64,000 nt of DNA, from contig NC_003030.1 of assembly GCF_000008765.1 (NCBI RefSeq), forward strand, positions 1,212,001 through 1,276,000, given 5' to 3'. Under the pieces are notes generated by a model. The model was not told the DNA's origin, made no database searches, and saw nothing but the letters and a program-made list of their open reading frames with translations. The stretch is from Clostridium acetobutylicum ATCC 824 (GTDB lineage: Bacteria > Bacillota > Clostridia > Clostridiales > Clostridiaceae). Positions 25,101-34,400 of this stretch are shown here, one piece after another (positions within the stretch are counted from its first letter, which is position 1; the number at the start of each line of letters is the position of its first letter). Position numbers and translations under genes: made by a program.

Positions 25101-27580
25101 CCAGTTCTTACTACTCCGTTGTTATCTAAAAAGTAATAGTTATTATTAAAGTATATAAAGCCTGTATCTAGATAGGCATAATAAGTGTTAAAATAATACG
25201 TTTTTCCTTCATAGGTAACTAAACCAGTTTTAGCAGCTCCATTATTATCGAAATAGTAAGTCCTGCCATTTATGCGCTGCCATCCAGTTTGCATTATGCC
25301 ATTATCGTCAAAACCATAATAATGATTGTTTATAGATATAGCACCAGTTTGCATATTACCGTTAATATAATAGTAAGTTTTATCGTTGTCAAAAACCCAA
25401 TAATTAATCATTACACCATTGCCGTCAAAATAATAATCCTTACCTTTTATAGTTACCCAACCAGTTTGTTTAACGCCATTGTCATCAAGGTAATAAGTAT
25501 TACCACTTATTGTTTGAAATCCAGTTTGCATTATACCATCAGGATCAAAGTAATAATATTTGCCATTGATATATTGGAAACCAGTTTGTTTAACATTATT
25601 TATATAGAAGTAGTATTTCTCGTCATTAATAACCCAATTTTCAGTCATGATGCTGTTGCTATTAAAGTAAAAGTCTTTTCCATCAATATTAACCCATCCC
25701 ATTTGGCTAATACCGTTAGAATCAAAATAGTAGGTATTGCCCTTTATAGTTTGAAGACCAGTAAGTAATTTACCATCGTTATCAAAACCGTAATACTGAT
25801 AATGGTAATTATAAGGAGAAGTAGAATAAGAATAAATCTTTAAATCTGTTTGCATACTGCCGTCTGAATTAAAGTAATATTTGTTATTTTGGTAGGTTAT
25901 CCAACCTATTTGTCTAATTCCATTATCACCAAAGTAATAAGTTTTTCCATCTATTTTTTGAAGACCAGTTTGCATAATACCAGAGGAATCAAAATAATAG
26001 TAGTTACCATCAATATTTTGAAGACCAGTTTGTTTAACACCGCTTATATAGAAGTAATATTTACCATCATAATTTATCCAGTTATCAGTCAGTATTCCAT
26101 CTTGATTAAAGTAGTAGTCCTTTCCATCAATAGTAATCCAGCGGCTTACAAGTCTAATTCCGTTAGTATCAAAATAATAGCTATTGCCATTAATAACCTG
26201 AAGACCAGTTAGTAGTTTACCGTCATTTGCAAAACCATAGTAATAACCGCTAATATAAATTATTCCAGTTTGCATAACACCGTTAACAGAAAAATAGTAT
26301 TTGCTTCCGTCAATAGTAATCCAATCAGTTTGCATAACACCGTTACTATCAAAATAGTATGTATAATTATTAATGTTTTGAAGACCAGTTAGCAATTTAC
26401 CATCATTTCCAAATCCATAATATTTATTATTGATATGAACTAATCCGGTTTGCATAACGCCATTATTATCAAAGTAGTACTTGCTATCATTACAGGTAAT
26501 CCAGCCGGTTTGCATAACACCGTCATTATTAAAATAGTAATAATTGTTATTAATGGCTTGAAGGCCAGTTAATAATTTGCCGTCATCATTGAAACCATAA
26601 TAGGTGCCATTAATGTTTTGAAGGCCAGTTAGCATAACCCCAGAGGCATCGAAATAGTAGCTATTACTGTTATATTTAAGCCAGCCGGTTTGCATAGAAC
26701 CATCATCATTAAAATAATAAATGCTCTTATTTATTGATTGAAATCCCTTCTGCTGAACTCCATTTACATAGTAATATTTTTTACCGTCCTTGGTTACCCA
26801 GCCGTCCTGGCTATCATTATTTAAATTGGAAGCTTTTTTGTCAGTACTAGTGGTGTTTACCTTAGGCGCATCATTATTAGAACTAGTTACCTTTGATGTT
26901 TGAGAGGAATCAGCAGCTAGATTGTTATTTGATAAAGCTTTATTTTTTGCTAGTGCAGAATCAGATTGGTTATTAGGAGTATCTTTTATAGGCGCATTTG
27001 CTGGAGCTTCAGTGGTCTTAATATCAGTATTGGAGGGATTCTCGTTTTTAGAAGTATTGGTAGAAGTATTGTTAGAAGGTATATTGTTATCGTTAGAGCC
27101 TTTAGTTTGGGCAGAGGAGGTGCTTTTAGTTTTAGAAGTGTCCTTAGGTATAATGGGCGCCTCATTATTAATTGAGCTTTCATTTTTGAAGGTATTTTTA
27201 TTATCAGTAACATTTGTATAAGGTATGGAAGCTTGTTTTTTAGGAGTAATACCTTCATTAGGAGAAGAAGCCTGGTTAAGTTTTGGGTTAACAAGAATTT
27301 TAGAATTATTAGTAGCTTGTTTGGGATTTGTATTAGGCATAGAACTAGAAGCAGTGTTAGTTTGTACCTTGGTATTTAAATTGTTTTTTGCATTGCTACC
27401 GTTTACATTTGAAGTGATAGGTGTAAAAACATGGTTTTTGTTTAAAGAAAAATTATTTGAAGAGCTTCTCTTTGTCAAGGCTGAAGAATTTTTTGTTAGT
27501 TCAGAGGCTAAAGTTGGAGTAGAAATAGATCCTAATATATATATACTTGATAGTAATAATGTTATTTTATTTTTTAACAT
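19127..27580 (-). CDS. Giant secreted protein of ~120 cell-wall-binding (glucan/choline-binding type) repeats
   Basis: 2817 residues, AAAGGAG 8 bp before the ATG. Layout: Sec signal (MLKNKITLLLSSIYILGSIS); a Ser/Thr/Asn/Lys-rich low-complexity region of ~230 residues (linker or glycosylation target); then, from about residue 262 (DGWVTKDGKKYYYVNGVQ) to the end, back-to-back ~20-residue repeats of the CW_binding_1 type with core G-W/L-x-x-I-x-G-x-x-Y-Y-F-(N/D)-x-(N/D)-G-x-M-x-T-G. By length this is ~120 units. There is no separate catalytic or toxin domain. Such repeats bind choline or glucans in other species; TcdA-like toxins carry the same repeat type. Likely a cell-surface or extracellular-matrix protein. 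Divergent from the two surface paralogues, sharing a 160-bp control region. Confidence 0.9.
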   Translation of the reverse strand: MLKNKITLLLSSIYILGSISTPTLASELTKNSSALTKRSSSNNFSLNKNHVFTPITSNVNGSNAKNNLNTKVQTNTASSSMPNTNPKQATNNSKILVNPKLNQASSPNEGITPKKQASIPYTNVTDNKNTFKNESSINNEAPIIPKDTSKTKSTSSAQTKGSNDNNIPSNNTSTNTSKNENPSNTDIKTTEAPANAPIKDTPNNQSDSALAKNKALSNNNLAADSSQTSKVTSSNNDAPKVNTTSTDKKASNLNNDSQDGWVTKDGKKYYYVNGVQQKGFQSINKSIYYFNDDGSMQTGWLKYNSNSYYFDASGVMLTGLQNINGTYYGFNDDGKLLTGLQAINNNYYYFNNDGVMQTGWITCNDSKYYFDNNGVMQTGLVHINNKYYGFGNDGKLLTGLQNINNYTYYFDSNGVMQTDWITIDGSKYYFSVNGVMQTGIIYISGYYYGFANDGKLLTGLQVINGNSYYFDTNGIRLVSRWITIDGKDYYFNQDGILTDNWINYDGKYYFYISGVKQTGLQNIDGNYYYFDSSGIMQTGLQKIDGKTYYFGDNGIRQIGWITYQNNKYYFNSDGSMQTDLKIYSYSTSPYNYHYQYYGFDNDGKLLTGLQTIKGNTYYFDSNGISQMGWVNIDGKDFYFNSNSIMTENWVINDEKYYFYINNVKQTGFQYINGKYYYFDPDGIMQTGFQTISGNTYYLDDNGVKQTGWVTIKGKDYYFDGNGVMINYWVFDNDKTYYYINGNMQTGAISINNHYYGFDDNGIMQTGWQRINGRTYYFDNNGAAKTGLVTYEGKTYYFNTYYAYLDTGFIYFNNNYYFLDNNGVVRTGWINYSNNRYYLDSTGVRVTGFQTIDGNKYYFDSSGAMCTSFITVNGNTYGFSKDGIMLTGWQTILSSNYSSYNIYYFNSDGSAQKGFFTYLGKTYYFEPNYGYMLLGYNYINGKYYYFDNDGVIQTGWVTDRSSKYYLDPSGAAVTGFQNINGDKYYFNSSGIMQTGLVYVNPDYYGFDDNGHILTGMHSINGYIYYFDSTGKAQKGFVTYLGKTYYFNTNMYTGFVNANNNLYYFDNEGVMQTGWINYNSNRYYFSATGASVTGFQTIDGNKYCFDSNGAIYTDVVTINGSTYGFNTDGIMLTGWQTIRYNRGYSSYFNTYYFNSDGTAKTGFFTYLNKTYYFNPSDGRMLQGYQYINGNHYYFAPDGTMQTGWITNGSSKYYLDPSGAAVTGLQTINGNKYCFDSNGILQHNGIFYIGNTYYGSDNNGIMLTGLQLINGYLYCFNSDGSVKTGLVTYLGKTYYFDSYSVSGFQNINNNTYYFGNDGTMQTGWVNYGYYRYYLNDSGIKVTGWQTIDGNKYYFDYYGAKTGIVNIDGNYYGFNNSGVMLTGWQHINGSTYYFNSNGIANTGFITYLGKTYYFDSYGRMQIGSMTINGTSYYFYANGVMKTSTDSPNTLAVGWVRDSYYYQYYLNAAGTKLTGLQTIDGNTYYFDSNGIMQTGIITINGNRYGFGVNGVMLYGLQFINNNTYYSNSYGISQTGFVTLSGNTYYFDSYGEMRIGLTYINNNYYYFNSKGIMETGWISYLRYANPNGILLTGFQTINGKTYYFNSDGSLLYDLQYINGSYYGFDKNGVMLYGLQTIGGNTYYLNSNGISQSGFITLNGKTYYFDSYYGMRTGIQNINNNYYFFGDNGTLQTGWISQDNLRYYANSSGVCLTGLQTIDGKKYYFNSYARMETGLVYINNTYYGFDNDGTLLYSWHNINGRMYCFNTDGTVKTGWINYLGRSCYLDSSQGFLSTGLLTIGHNIYYFGSDYSMKTGWVTSGSSKYYFNESGIMLTGFQTIDGNTYYFDSYGNSTTGTRSINGNCYGFNDDGIMLTGWQTISGNNYYFNPDGTAKIGLNTYEGKTYYFSTGGYTQTGIININSNTYYFGYDGALKTGWIRNNYIYYADNNGIIQTGLKTIDGKNYLFNYSGIMMNGIQSINNNYYGFDNDGGMLFGVHSINGQTYYFNADGSVKTGWIPYEGKMYYANPSYCTGFATINNNTYYFDNNGAMETGIITVDNSKYYINSYGIRETGYKIIDGKTYYFNPNYSGIMQTGVISLNGNYYGFDDNGVMQIGLQKLNGNTYYFNSNGTAITGWTTLGSNKYYFNPNSYGAAEVGIESINGHYYYFNNNGIMQTGVQRINGYVYCFNNDGTAMNGFQSINGNTYYLNIYGCTYTGWQTINSNRYYFNSDGVMLTGAQNITGYIYGFDSNGIMLTGVQTIAGNTYDFSSNGTATTGWVILSNKTYYFSPSLGYKLTGFITVSGDNYYLDADGVLQTGWVTVDGNKYYLNSNGVRQTGFLTLNNNKYYFDTNGVMQTGFTTINNNVYYFNDDGIMQTLWITIDYNKYYFDSTGIRLIGFQIIDGKKYYFNSNGIMLTGVQTIGNKFYGFDNYGVMLTGVQDIDNHTYNFNQDGSASTGWTKLSDKTYYFSPSLGYKLTGFQTIDDKTYYFDTDGAILSGWITANSNKYYLDSNGVVQTGFLTLDNNKYYLNSSGVMQTGIVPINGTYYGFGQDGIMLTGIQKLNDQTYYFNSDGTMFTGWFKDSSSSQHYFDSNGMMLTGLKDVNGNKYYFNENGVMQTGLITFSNNKYYFDQNGIMQTGWQNLSGCNYYFNNDGVMQTGVNTINDSIYGFDSNGIMLTGWQTINSKTYYFAPNGIAKNGWLNYRGKKYYFDPQYAYMITGFKTITGCTYYFDQDGVMQTGVVSIDGGTYGFNSLGFLLKGWQNIDSKTYYFDSNGLAPKGLKTIDGSIYYFSSDGYLEKDTKIIVDGITYKINDNGTATEVKNI

Positions 27581-27616
27581 TTATACCAACTCCTTTCAAG
27601 TTCTATTTTATTACAT

Positions 27617-27719
27617 ATTATACTAAAATATCAATGAAAACATTACAATATGTTGATAAAAATAGCATATACATATTTAATTAACTATTATGGCATATAA
27701 AGGCAAAAGATGCTATAAT
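27617..27719. promoter_or_regulatory. Divergent promoters of the giant repeat protein and surface protein A
   Basis: Minus strand: TATAAT (27617-27622 complement) with TGTAATGTTTTCA (27635-27647 complement) covering the -35 position; this matches the cre-like site of the GH3 gene in 13 of 14 positions allowing one gap. Plus strand: extended -10 TGCTATAAT (TATAAT 27714-27719) without a good -35, which suggests an activator or another sigma dependence for surface protein A. Confidence 0.5.
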
Positions 27720-27741
27720 ATAAAATATGGGGGGTGACAAT

Positions 27742-30700
27742 ATGAGTAGAATTAAGAATATTCTGCTAGTATTTTCAATATCAGTAACAACTAGTGCGGT
27801 GTTATTAAGTAAGCCTGCAATAAAAGCTTATGCGGCAGATAACAGCGTATACAAAAGTTCAATTTCAAATAGTAATGAAATTAATGTTAAAGGCAAAGAA
27901 GTTCAAGAAAAAGAGGTGAATGTTAATAAGAATAACGACTCTAATTCTAAGGTAAGCTCGTCAAATGAAAATCAAGTCTCTAATAAAGAAAATTCAAATC
28001 CCAAGGTAAGTTCATCAAGTGAAATTCAAAGTATTAATAAGAATGTTAATTTACAAGTTCAGCAAAATAATAAGTCAGTATTAGCTGCTTCAAACGTAGA
28101 TGATGAGGTTAAGAAGATTAATTCAGGTAATGTTCAAACGTCAGATTATATTGCAATAGGAGAAACTAAAGTAAAGCCTGATACTCTTGATATCATTAAC
28201 AAAGCTATAGTTGATGCAAGAAGCGCGGAAGGTACAGATTTATCTGAGGTAGAAATTTATGACATAGTATCTCAGACGGCAGAAGCTATACAAGAGGCAT
28301 TTCGTAACATAAACGATGGAGTAGCAAATGTTTCGGATTATACACTGCTTGGTGCAACTTTTGTAAATGATGCAAATCTAGATTCTGTAAATAAGTATTT
28401 TTATCATAAGAGATATGCTACTGTAACAAAATTTAAGGATGTAGCTACAAAAACCTCAAATGCTCTTAAAAATATTAATAATGGTCAAGGAGGAGAAACT
28501 GATTATACTGCCTTAGAAGTAAGCGGTGTTACTCAGCCTTATTTGGACTTAGTTAATAAAAACATAGTTAAAGAAAAACAGAACAAGGGTAGAGATTTGA
28601 CAATAACTGAGATATCAGATTCAGCTGCTTCTACTATAGCAAGAATTAATACTGCATTGGATAATATGGATGCAGGAGTGGCAACGTTAGAGGATTATCA
28701 GGCTATTGGAGCTAATAATGTACCTCAACTTCATGTAGCGGATGTTAACAGCTTAGCAATGGATCAAAGGTGGGGAGACGTAAGTGAAGCAATTGATGGA
28801 ATAAACACCATAATGACTTATATAAATAATATAAATAGTGGCGTAGGAACAGAAGACGATTACATAAATTCGCATGCGGTAGATTCAAATGAAGGAAATA
28901 TTGATTATGATATCCTTAATGCCAACATTATTGAGAAAAAAACAGCCAAAGGGCAGGATTTAACAATACCAGAAGTAGCTAATGTAGTAAAAGAGGTTAA
29001 AACATTATTGGATTTTTATAATCATGCAGCAGCAGGACAGACAACCTTGCAGGATTATAAAAATGTTGATCCAAATGCTCAAGTTCAACAAGATGATGTA
29101 GCTACATTAAGCGACATGCTGAAAACTAGAGATTGTAAAACATTGAAAGCATTACAGGACAAAATAGATTCAATATTAAATTCACTTAAAAATATTAATT
29201 CGGGAATAGGAAATATTGATGATTACAGTAAGCTTCAAACAGAGGCAGTTGATGCATCAAAGCTAGAAGCTGTAAATGATGACATTAAAAAGATAAAAGC
29301 AGATAAAGGTAGAGATTTAACTATACAGGAAATAAGAGATTCAGTTAAGAAAACTATAGATTATATCAATTCGACCTCCAATGTTTCAAAGGGAGACGGA
29401 AGTGTTAGTGATTACATTACAATTGGAATTGATGGAGTTACAGAGATAAATATAGAATTTGTTAATGAAAGAATTAAGGAAAGTGGAATAACCATAACTA
29501 TAGAAAATATTAAGGTTGTAATTGAACCAATAGTACAACTGTCAGAGGTCTATGTCAGAATAGTTACTGGAGTTGGAACAGTAGTAGACTATAAGACACT
29601 TGGTATTAACAATGTCAATGATAACAACATAATCTATATAAATGCAGAACTAAAGAATAAAAAGGATGTTAAAATTCAAGACATACAAACAAGAGTTGAC
29701 AATACCATTAACAATATAGATGTAATAAATAAGATAGGTGCAGGTGATGCGGTACTTAGCGACTACTTTAATATAGGAATTACAGATGTTTATCAAGATA
29801 TTTTAGATTATGTGAATGCAGACTTGAAAATTCAAAATTACAAAGATGTAGACGACATAATTGAAAGAGTAGAAGCTAAAATAAGTTCCTATGAAGCTTT
29901 AATGAGAATTAATATTGGGGAAGCTGTAACTGACGATTTTAAAGCTCTTGGGTTAACAGATATAAATGATGGACTACTTTTATACGCAACTACAGATTTG
30001 CAAAATAAGAATTATAAGACTGCTGATGAAGTTATAGCTAGAGTACAAGCACAAATAGAAATTTACAGGGCATTAATGCAAATTAATTTAGGAAAAGCAA
30101 CTACAGCTGATTACAATACTTTAGGAATTATAGATGTAAATGACAGCATACTTACATATGTGAATGCAGACTTGCAAGGCAAAAATTATGTGAACGTTGA
30201 TGAAGTAAAAGCAGAAATTGAGAAGAATATTCAAATATATAATGCATTACTTAAGATAGATTCTGGTTCAGCTACCATAGACGATTATAGAACAATTGGA
30301 ATAACCACAGTAATTGACTACAATATCTCCTATGTAAATATCAGAATAAAAGGAATGAATATACCACAGGTTTCTGATGCTAAAAGATTTATTAATATAA
30401 TACTTAATAACATGATAGTATCAAGCGTAAGTGGTACAATTACTGATTCAGCAACAGGAACTCCACTTCAAGGAGTTGAGATAAGGTTTAGAATTGGAGA
30501 AAACAATATTGCAGGAAATTATTTCTCTAAGAATGGCTCACCTGTTGAAGCAACTGTAGATGCTCAAGGAAAATACAGTATTCAATTACCTGAGGGAAGC
30601 TATACAGTTGAAATTAAAAAGGATGGATACGTTACTCAGAACTTTGTAATTACTTCAAATGGAAAGGCTAAAACAGTTCTGCAAAATATTCAGTTAGTGA

Positions 30701-31425
30701 TGCTTCAATACACAGTAAGTGGTGTAGTTAAAGATGCACAAACAGGGAATCCACTACAGGGAGTAGCAATTAGATTTAGGATTGGACAAGATAATAAATC
30801 AGGAGACTATTATTCAGTTAATGGTAATGAGGTTGTGGTATATACAGATGCACAGGGAAAATATACTGTTAGCTTAGAGGATGGAACATACACAGCTGAA
30901 GCAAAAAAAGATGGGTACATTAATGTATATAGTGTGGTTATTTCAAGTGAGGCCACTGAAAATAATATACAGAATATAGTTATATCTCAAACATTATCTG
31001 AAAACCAATATCGCGTAGTTTTAACCTGGGGAGCTAATCCTTTGGATTTGGATTCGCATTTTAGTGGTACAACAGGCAGCGGTCAGTCAATAAATGTTTA
31101 TTATCAAGCTCCAAGCGCTCAAGTAGGAGATACAGTGGTGTCGCTAGATACAGATGCTAAGTTTGGTTATGGTCCAGAAACAGTAACTTTTGTTGTTGAT
31201 TCAAAGGGAAGCTATACTTACTCGGTGTTTGATTTTAGTGATGGTTCATCATCAGCTTCAAATAAGTTATCTTTATCAGGAGCCACAGTAAGGGTTTATA
31301 AGGGCAGCGAGCAAATAAAAACATATACTGTTCCTACTAATGCAGAAGGAATTACATGGAACGTATTTAAGGTTGAAAATGGACAAATAGTTGATGTGAA
31401 CAGCATAACAGGAGATAGGGAATAG
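27742..31425 (+). CDS. Secreted surface protein A: 13 LGI-type modules, two CarboxypepD_reg-like domains, YfaP-like C-terminus
   Basis: 1227 residues from ATG 27742 (GGGGGGTGA 5 bp before; ATG 27727 lies within the ribosome site). Sec signal ends near KAYAADN. After a Ser/Asn/Lys-rich linker there are 13 modules of ~60-70 residues with core INxGxAxxxDYxxLGIxxVxxxxLxYVN, e.g. DAVLSDYFNIGITDVYQDI. Two carboxypeptidase-regulatory-like beta domains follow (VSGTITDSATGTPLQGVEIR; VSGVVKDAQTGNPLQGVAIR), then a C-terminal domain starting YRVVLTWGANPLDLDSHFSG, which resembles the YfaP/DUF2135 fold (LTWG...DLDSH). No LPXTG or membrane anchor. Paralogous to the next gene. Function unknown; architecture suggests a structural or adhesive exoprotein. 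Confidence 0.85.
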   Translation: MSRIKNILLVFSISVTTSAVLLSKPAIKAYAADNSVYKSSISNSNEINVKGKEVQEKEVNVNKNNDSNSKVSSSNENQVSNKENSNPKVSSSSEIQSINKNVNLQVQQNNKSVLAASNVDDEVKKINSGNVQTSDYIAIGETKVKPDTLDIINKAIVDARSAEGTDLSEVEIYDIVSQTAEAIQEAFRNINDGVANVSDYTLLGATFVNDANLDSVNKYFYHKRYATVTKFKDVATKTSNALKNINNGQGGETDYTALEVSGVTQPYLDLVNKNIVKEKQNKGRDLTITEISDSAASTIARINTALDNMDAGVATLEDYQAIGANNVPQLHVADVNSLAMDQRWGDVSEAIDGINTIMTYINNINSGVGTEDDYINSHAVDSNEGNIDYDILNANIIEKKTAKGQDLTIPEVANVVKEVKTLLDFYNHAAAGQTTLQDYKNVDPNAQVQQDDVATLSDMLKTRDCKTLKALQDKIDSILNSLKNINSGIGNIDDYSKLQTEAVDASKLEAVNDDIKKIKADKGRDLTIQEIRDSVKKTIDYINSTSNVSKGDGSVSDYITIGIDGVTEINIEFVNERIKESGITITIENIKVVIEPIVQLSEVYVRIVTGVGTVVDYKTLGINNVNDNNIIYINAELKNKKDVKIQDIQTRVDNTINNIDVINKIGAGDAVLSDYFNIGITDVYQDILDYVNADLKIQNYKDVDDIIERVEAKISSYEALMRINIGEAVTDDFKALGLTDINDGLLLYATTDLQNKNYKTADEVIARVQAQIEIYRALMQINLGKATTADYNTLGIIDVNDSILTYVNADLQGKNYVNVDEVKAEIEKNIQIYNALLKIDSGSATIDDYRTIGITTVIDYNISYVNIRIKGMNIPQVSDAKRFINIILNNMIVSSVSGTITDSATGTPLQGVEIRFRIGENNIAGNYFSKNGSPVEATVDAQGKYSIQLPEGSYTVEIKKDGYVTQNFVITSNGKAKTVLQNIQLVMLQYTVSGVVKDAQTGNPLQGVAIRFRIGQDNKSGDYYSVNGNEVVVYTDAQGKYTVSLEDGTYTAEAKKDGYINVYSVVISSEATENNIQNIVISQTLSENQYRVVLTWGANPLDLDSHFSGTTGSGQSINVYYQAPSAQVGDTVVSLDTDAKFGYGPETVTFVVDSKGSYTYSVFDFSDGSSSASNKLSLSGATVRVYKGSEQIKTYTVPTNAEGITWNVFKVENGQIVDVNSITGDRE

Positions 31426-31438
31426 TAAGGAATTAAAA

Positions 31439-31470
31439 ATATAGATATAGGGTTATTCCTATATCTATAT
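31439..31470 (+). terminator. Hairpin between the surface paralogues
   Basis: Perfect 13-bp arms ATATAGATATAGG and CCTATATCTATAT around GTTATT, followed by only a weak T-run. It may terminate most transcripts or stabilise the 3' end while letting some read-through into the second gene. Confidence 0.65.
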
Positions 31471-31499
31471 TTATACTAAATTAATTAGGGGGAAAATTT

Positions 31500-34400
31500 A
31501 TGAATAATATTAAAAAAACTTTGTTAATTGCATCAGTTCTAGCCTTGGGGACAAAAATGGGTATGGACTTAAATGCTGTAAAGGCTTATGCAGCAGAAAA
31601 TGTTTCAAGTAGTAAAATTGTAACAAGTGAAAAAGCTTCTGAGTCGGGGAACAATGCTGTTAATAATAATGAAATAAAGACTCCAGATAATAGTTATGAA
31701 GAACAGGCAAAAAATCTTCAAGTGCAAGCAGATGTTAAAAAAAATGTACAAGGTACTGTAAATAATACTCAAACATCTTCAAATGAAACAGATGAAGAAA
31801 AATTAATTGCTAGTATTAATGCAGGATCAGAAAATTTATCAGATTATAACTCCTTGGGATTTACAAACGTGAAGCCAGATAATATTAAGGTTATGGAACA
31901 GCAGATAAAGAATGCTAGGACAAGTAAAGGTGCAGATTTGACAAAGGATGAAATTGGAACCACTATAGCAAACACTTCAGATAGCATCAAAGGCATTTTT
32001 GATAGAATGACTAAGGGAACAGCAGTAGTTAGTGATTATCAATTTCTTTTAATAACACAGGTAAATAGTAATAATTTACAAGATATTAATTCATGGTTAA
32101 CAGGAAAAAGATATGCCTTAATAAGTAAAATATTAAGTACTGTAGATAAAATAACAACAGCGGTTTCAAATATTAATAATGCCAATGACCACGAAAGTGA
32201 TTTTACTGCACTGCAAATTTATAATGTACAGGAAGATTTAGTACCTTTCTTAAATGAAAATATAAGTGCTGCTAAAAAAAATAAAGGTAGTGATTTGAGT
32301 TCATCCGAAATTAATACTGTGGTAAAGGATTCTTTAAGTAAGCTTCAAGATGCTTTAGAAAGAATTAATTTAGGTCAAGGTACTTTGGATGATTATCACT
32401 TCATTGGAGCAGCTAATGTAGATGAAAATAATTTAGAGGATGTAAATGGATGGGCAAACGGTAAAGGATGGTTTGAAAGAAATAATGCAATTGAGGAGAT
32501 AAATTCAATTGTAGAGCCATTAAGCAGAATAAATTCTGGAGATAGTACAGCAGCAGATTATGATGCCATACAAGTAGATGGAGTAGATGACAACAATATT
32601 GATAATATAAAATCGGTTATAGCTGAAAAAAAGCAGCTTAAAGGGAAAAATTTAAATATAGCAGAAATAAAATCCGCAGTAGAGGAGTACAAAACTGTAT
32701 TGGATTTTTATGACCTAATAAAAAAAGGAACTGCAAAGGTATCTGATTATAATGCTATTGGATTGACAGGTGTTACGGAAGATAATGTGACAGATATGAA
32801 TGAGCTGTTAAAAAATAGAGATATAAAAACATTAAATAAGCTTCAAGATAATATAAATTCTATAATTAAATCCTTAAAAAACATTAATGCAGGAACGGAT
32901 ACTCCGGATGATTACACAAATTTAAATATTAGTTCAGTAACACAAGATAATATATCCTTCATAAGAGATGATATAAAAACTGCAAAACAAGCTAATGGCA
33001 GCGATTTAAATAAAGGAAAAATACAGGATTCTGTTAATAATTCTTTAAAGCGTCTTTCTGCAATGGACAGAATAAATGCAGGAAGTGCAGCCTTAGATGA
33101 CTATAATTTGCTTGGGATAGAGGGTGTTACCAGTGACAATTTAACCTTTGTAAATAATCAAGTTAAAGGAAGCAATTGTAAAACTATAGATGAGCTGAAA
33201 ACTAAAGTATCAGATGCTTTAAAGCTATATGATTCATATAACAAAGTAAATAATGGTGATGCAACGTACGATGATTATTTAAAGATAGGAATTGTAATAA
33301 AAATTGAAGAGGTAACCTATTATAATGGAGTATTTAAAGGCAAAAATTACTTTACTCTTGAGGAGCTTAAAGTTGGAATTAACATAGCTGTTAGGGTGAG
33401 GATTTCTACTGAAAATATAAAAAATGGAGTAGGTTCTGTAGAAGATTTTACAATAGCAGGATATACAGGAGTAACAGAAGAAAATATTAAATATATAAAT
33501 AAAGTAATAATTGAAGGAGGAGATGCATCGCCAGAAGCCATTAGCAATATAATAACAGAAGTTAACGTTGAAATACAAAGTTTAAAAAGATGGAGTTCTG
33601 GACAAGTTACTGCAGAAGATGTTAAGTCTTTAGGATTAAGCATAGTTACAGAAGAAAATATTTCTTATATCATGGATAGGGTGGTTAAAAATACATATTA
33701 TAGCAAGGTTGAGTTGATAGAAGCGGTTGAAGCTATAATAAAGGAAAAAGAAATATATGAAAGAATCAATTTAGGTCAAGCAACTGTAGCAGATTATGAA
33801 TATATTAAGGTAACAGGGGTTACCTCTGTTAATATAACCTCCATAAATGACTATGTTAAAAGTGGAAATTTAACTACAAGAGAAGAACTTCAAGCAAAAA
33901 TTGATGTGGTTATAGAACAAACACAGTCCGTAGCACATACAGATGTTGTTATAGGAAGAGTTAATTTAGGGGAAGCAAATATAAGTGACTTTGAGTTTAT
34001 GGGAATAACTGTAGTTAACTCATTTAATATACAATATGTAGATGATCATTTAAAAGATGATAAATATACAACAATCGATGCAATTAAGGCAGCTGTTACG
34101 GTGTTTGTAGGACAGTATAGTATTTATGAGGAGATAAATAAAGGGACAGCTACTTTAGATATATACAATTCCTTAGGTATTACAGGCGTGACGACAGAGA
34201 ACATAACATATATAAATCTAAATATCAAAGAAAGTAGTTATTTTAATGCTTCTGATATACAAACTAAGGTAAACGCATTAATAAGCGTATATGGTTATTA
34301 TGAAGAAATAAATAAAGGAGAAGCTACTGTAGATGTATATACTTCCTTGGGTATTACAGGAGTAACGAAAGAAAATATAATATTTATTAATACTTATATT

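Noticed and set aside
19127-27580. Giant protein as a large clostridial toxin because of TcdA-like repeats
   Set aside because: No glucosyltransferase, cysteine protease or translocation domain; the non-repeat part is only a signal peptide and a low-complexity linker.
26922-27626. Several plus-strand frames inside the giant repeat protein gene
   Set aside because: Shadows of the repetitive minus-strand coding sequence; their protein sequence is low-complexity and none has a ribosome site.
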